From assembly GCF_900626145.1 (NCBI RefSeq), contig NZ_LR130816.1, positions 900,078 to 964,077 of the forward strand: a stretch of 64,000 bases of DNA. The letters are read 5' to 3'. Below the pieces are notes generated by a model that saw only the letters and a list, made by a program, of their open reading frames with translations, had not been told where the DNA came from and made no database searches. This DNA is from Intestinimonas timonensis (GTDB taxonomy: Bacteria > Bacillota > Clostridia > Oscillospirales > Oscillospiraceae). Below, one piece after another: positions 61,452 through 64,000 of this stretch. Numbering within the stretch: position 1 is the stretch's first letter; each line of letters opens with the position of its first letter. The translations under genes were made by a program, and so were the position numbers.

Positions 61452-62222
61452 TCAGCCCACCGGGGCGGCGCTCTTTTCCAGCAGCTCGCCGGCCAGGGCG
61501 CGGTAGGCCTCGGAGCCCCGGGACAGGTTGTCGTAGGCGGTCACCGGCTTGCCGTGGCTGGGGGCCTCGGAGAGCCGCACGTTCCGGGGGATGACGGTGG
61601 CGTACACCTTGCCCGGGAAGTGGCGCTTGACCTCCTCGGCCACCTGCATGGACAGGTTGGTGCGTCCATCGTACATGGTGAGGACCACGCCCTCCAGATC
61701 AATGCCCTGGTTGAGGGACCGCTTGACGATGCGGATGGTGGAGAGGAGGTCGCTCAGGCCCTCCAGGGCGTAATACTCGCACTGGACAGGGACCATGACG
61801 GTGTCGGCGGCGCACAGGGCGTTGAGGGTAAGCAGCTCCAGAGAGGGGGGGCAGTCGATGAAGATATAATCGTACTCCTCCCGGAAGGGCTCCAGAGCGT
61901 TTTTCAGCAGGTACTCCCGGTGGTCAATGCCGATCATCTCCACGGTGGCGCCGGCCAGAGCCTTGTTGGCGGGGATCACGTCGGCCCACTGGGTGGGGAC
62001 GATGGCCTTCCGGCAGTCGGCGCCGTCGATGAGAACGTCGTAGATGGAGGGGGACGCGGTGGTCTTGTCCACTCCAAAGCCGGAGGTGGTGTTGGCCTGG
62101 GGGTCGAAGTCGCAGATGAGGACCCGCTGGCCCAGCTCCTTCAGGGCGGCGGCCAGGTTGACACAGGTGGTGGTCTTACCCACACCGCCCTTTTGGTTGA
62201 CAATGGCAATGGTTTTTCCCAT
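61452..62222 (-). CDS. parA: Chromosome partition ATPase ParA (Soj)
   Basis: 256 residues: MGKTIAIVNQKGGVGKTTTCVNLA with the deviant Walker A, DFDPQANTTSGFG and FIDCPPSLELLTLNAL. Start at 62222 with GAGGTG upstream; the longer frame to 62363 is rejected. Works with ParB on origin segregation and, in firmicutes, on DnaA control. Confidence 0.96.
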   Translation of the reverse strand: MGKTIAIVNQKGGVGKTTTCVNLAAALKELGQRVLICDFDPQANTTSGFGVDKTTASPSIYDVLIDGADCRKAIVPTQWADVIPANKALAGATVEMIGIDHREYLLKNALEPFREEYDYIFIDCPPSLELLTLNALCAADTVMVPVQCEYYALEGLSDLLSTIRIVKRSLNQGIDLEGVVLTMYDGRTNLSMQVAEEVKRHFPGKVYATVIPRNVRLSEAPSHGKPVTAYDNLSRGSEAYRALAGELLEKSAAPVG

Positions 62223-62374
62223 GGGACACCTCGGTTTCTTGTTCCTTCTGGGATTGTCTGCCCACAGCCCAATCATGGCATCATGGCGGCAAACAGGAAC
62301 ACATACTTGCATGATTCTCGTGTCAGCATCCCTTATTATAATGCCCTCTGAGCGGTAATTCAACAGGGAATCCG

Positions 62375-62390
62375 TGTTTCACGTGAAACA
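62375..62390. other. parS site 1 (perfect)
   Basis: TGTTTCACGTGAAACA, the full consensus palindrome. Confidence 0.96.
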
Positions 62391-62431
62391 AATGACCGCA
62401 GACGGCGGAAAAAAGGGCAAAAAAACCAGGA

Positions 62432-62447
62432 TGTTTCACGTGAAACA
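62432..62447. other. parS site 2 (perfect)
   Basis: TGTTTCACGTGAAACA, 57 bp from site 1 centre to centre. Confidence 0.96.
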
Positions 62448-62504
62448 TCCTGTTGAAAAGAAGGCGCCTGGGAAAAATGGGAAGGAGAGGGTCCAACGGG
62501 GGAC

Positions 62505-62520
62505 CGTTTCACGTGAAACA
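62505..62520. other. parS site 3 (one mismatch)
   Basis: CGTTTCACGTGAAACA; 73 bp from site 2. Confidence 0.9.
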
Positions 62521-62541
62521 GCGGCGAAGCGCCGGAGGATG

Positions 62542-62557
62542 TGTTTCACGTGAAACA
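62542..62557. other. parS site 4 (perfect)
   Basis: TGTTTCACGTGAAACA, directly abutting the noc stop codon. Confidence 0.96.
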
Positions 62558-62559
62558 AG

Positions 62560-63357
62560 TCACTTGGGAATGCGGATGGTGAGAAGGACCGCGTCGTCGG
62601 TGTCCTGGCGGTCGTACTGGGCCGGAATGCCCGCCCCCTGCATCACCTTCATGGCCCGGCTCACCGTATTGAGGAAGAGCCGCACGTCCCGGATGAGGTA
62701 GGTGGGCTTCCGCTTGGGGGGCGCCGGGTGGAGGAGGGACTCGATGTAGGCCTCGGTCTGGGCCACCGTCAGTCCGCCTGCGATGATGTGGTCCAGGGCG
62801 GCGGCGCGCTCGTCGTCGCCCTCCAGCCGCAGCAGGGCACGGGCGTGGCGCTCGGTGAGCCCGGCGGCCCGAAGCTTCTCCAATAGCGCCGGAGAGAGCT
62901 TTAAGAGCCGCAGCTTGTTGGCCACCGCCGACTGGGACTTGCCGATGCGGCGGGCGGCCTCCTCCTGGGACAGGTGGTAGGTGCGGATGAGCTTGTCCAA
63001 CGCCTGGGCCTCCTCCCAGAAGTCCAGGTCCCGGCGCTGGAGGTTTTCCACCAGAGCCAGCAGGGAGGAGGCGGTGTCATCCACCTCCACCACAATGCAG
63101 GGCACCTCACGGAGCCCGGCCAGCTTGGCGGCCCGGAGCCGCCGCTCCCCCGACACCAGTACAAAGCCGCCGGCGGCGCGGCGGACGGACAGGGGCTGGA
63201 GAATGCCGTGGACCTTGATGCTCTCGGCCAGCTCCTCCAGGCCCTCGGGGGCAAAATACTGCCGGGGCTGGTCTGGATTGGGCTGCAGGGATTCCACTGG
63301 CAGCCACAGCACCCGTCCCGACTCAAAAAGACCCTCTCGCCTGCGAAAGAGCGCCAT
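62560..63357 (-). CDS. noc: Nucleoid occlusion protein Noc / ParB paralogue
   Basis: 265 residues. MALFRRREGLFESGRVLWLPVE, then a ParB-type CTPase fold (ESIKVHGILQPLSVRRAAGGFVLVSGERRLRAAKLAG) and HTH (LIRTYHLSQEEAARRIGKSQSAVANKLRLLKLSPALLE). It lies upstream of parA as noc does in B. subtilis, but rsmG is 6 kb away. The N-terminus has the amphipathic-basic character used by Noc for membrane binding. Start at 63357 with AAGGAGGTGG. No Noc-specific binding site (ATTTCCCGGGAAAT) was seen in the window, only parS. Confidence 0.85.
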   Translation of the reverse strand: MALFRRREGLFESGRVLWLPVESLQPNPDQPRQYFAPEGLEELAESIKVHGILQPLSVRRAAGGFVLVSGERRLRAAKLAGLREVPCIVVEVDDTASSLLALVENLQRRDLDFWEEAQALDKLIRTYHLSQEEAARRIGKSQSAVANKLRLLKLSPALLEKLRAAGLTERHARALLRLEGDDERAAALDHIIAGGLTVAQTEAYIESLLHPAPPKRKPTYLIRDVRLFLNTVSRAMKVMQGAGIPAQYDRQDTDDAVLLTIRIPK

Positions 63358-63648
63358 CGCCGCTCCACCTCCTTCGTACCACCCATATTTTACCATGTTC
63401 TGGAGAGAAGGAAGGGGAAGGCCGTCGAAGGGGAAAAATTTTGCGGAAGAATGGGTTTGGGGGAAAAAGAAAATTGCAAAAAACCGATCGGTATGATATG
63501 ATAATAAAAACTATTATTAAAAAGAGCGAGCGTGAAAAAATTGGGTCTCCGCCGCGATAAAACGGCGGGCGGGGACGTTAAAACAAAAAAAAGAAAAAGC
63601 GCTGGGGGAGGGCAGACCGAGCCCATAGGAAAGGGGGACACGTGATCA
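63358..63648. other. Intergenic region between noc and the hemerythrin gene
   Basis: AT-rich at 63480-63525 (a TAATAAAAACTATTATTA hairpin), then CCGCCG...CGGCGG inverted repeat at 63548-63570 without a T-run. No gene seen. Confidence 0.4.
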
Positions 63649-64000
63649 ATGGAGATCAGGTGGAACGAGGAACACGAGATGGGGATCGAGGAGTTTGACC
63701 ATGACCACAAGCAGCTGTTCGTCATCGCGGGGCGGCTGGTGGACAAGGTGCGGGACCCCAAGAGCATTGCCGATGTACGGGTGCGGCTGTTCATCCTGCG
63801 GGAGGGCGTGCAGTATCTGCGGGGCTATTTTGACGAGCACGCCATCCGGGAGGAGGCCTACATGCGGAGGATGGGCTATGCCGACTACGCCCTCCACAAG
63901 CAGCTCCACGATGAATTCATGGCCAATACGCTCCAGGGGTATGAGAAGATGGTGGAGCGGGGGACGTGCAGCCGGGAGGAGGTGCTGGACTTCGTGGGCC
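63649..64000 (+). CDS. Bacteriohemerythrin-like protein (partial, C-terminus off window)
   Basis: At least 117 residues: MEIRWNEEHEMGIEEFDHDHKQLF, then YFDEHAIREEAYMRRMGYADYALHKQLHDEF. The His and Glu ligands of a di-iron hemerythrin (HxxxH region, H...E in EHAIREE, and HKQLH) are present. It may carry or sense O2, or detoxify it. AGGAAAGGGGG lies upstream of the ATG. The window ends inside the last helix. Confidence 0.9.
   Translation, partial: MEIRWNEEHEMGIEEFDHDHKQLFVIAGRLVDKVRDPKSIADVRVRLFILREGVQYLRGYFDEHAIREEAYMRRMGYADYALHKQLHDEFMANTLQGYEKMVERGTCSREEVLDFVG

Overview
The window looks like the replication-origin region of a high-G+C, spore-forming Clostridia, most like an Oscillospiraceae gut bacterium of the Flavonifractor/Pseudoflavonifractor/Intestinimonas type. 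That placement is an inference from gene content: spore protease gpr, a YtvI-like membrane protein, a DarA-HolB-RicT cluster, high G+C codon use and no outer-membrane genes. The window is essentially all chromosomal housekeeping DNA, plus one insertion sequence and an unusually dense set of intergenic repeats.

Layout. 1-3200: a MarR-controlled ABC exporter (cut by the window edge), then lexA-ogt-small membrane protein under an SOS-type promoter. 3200-13100: htrA-type protease, YtvI-like protein, degV with a FabT-like regulator, rpsT, gpr and T-box-controlled glycyl-tRNA synthetase, separated by repeat-filled gaps. 13180-18950: LTA-synthase-like sulfatase, pentapeptide-repeat protein, AEC transporter, RNase HI joined in frame to a DUF559 endonuclease, two small membrane proteins. 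18942-29401 (minus strand): gyrA, gyrB, remB, recF, yaaA-like S4 protein, an acyl-CoA thioesterase, dnaN and dnaA. A probable bipartite oriC surrounds dnaA. 29872-32978 (plus): rpmH, rnpA, yidD, yidC, jag. 33799-36390: darA, holB, ricT. 36882-40151: NifX-like His-rich protein, DUF134 regulator, a cluster of consensus DnaA boxes, ftsH. 40393-42566: an AT-richer island with a PadR regulator and poorly conserved secreted/membrane proteins. 42773-47126: rlmB, a P-type-ATPase-like protein lacking most of its phosphorylation motif, and an IS3-family element inserted in the loop of a terminator. 47166-53042: lipoprotein metallopeptidase, aspS, T-box-controlled hisS and a frameshifted membrane protein. 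53270-63357: mgsA, minD, rsmG, mscL, SLH protein, serS, parB, parA and noc, with five parS sites. A hemerythrin runs off the right edge.

The least explained feature is the intergenic repeats. I define six families. R1 is about 210 bp with two long hairpins. R2 is about 260 bp, strongly conserved in sequence. R3 is a GGCGCG...CGCGCC hairpin of about 25-35 bp. R4 is a paired-hairpin inverted-repeat element with a CCTTCCCCC stem. R5 is a two-hairpin element with an invariant inner hairpin. R6 is a short GGCGGAT-NNN-ATCCGCC palindrome. In R1, R4 and R5 the stem sequence changes between copies while base pairing is kept, so structure rather than sequence seems to be conserved. One R4 copy encloses a complete DUF559 endonuclease reading frame between its two halves, as if it were the full-length form of a mobile inverted-repeat element whose other copies have only short spacers. 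R5 copies sit in the loops of R1 hairpins and inside a tandem duplication of the 3' end of rnhA.
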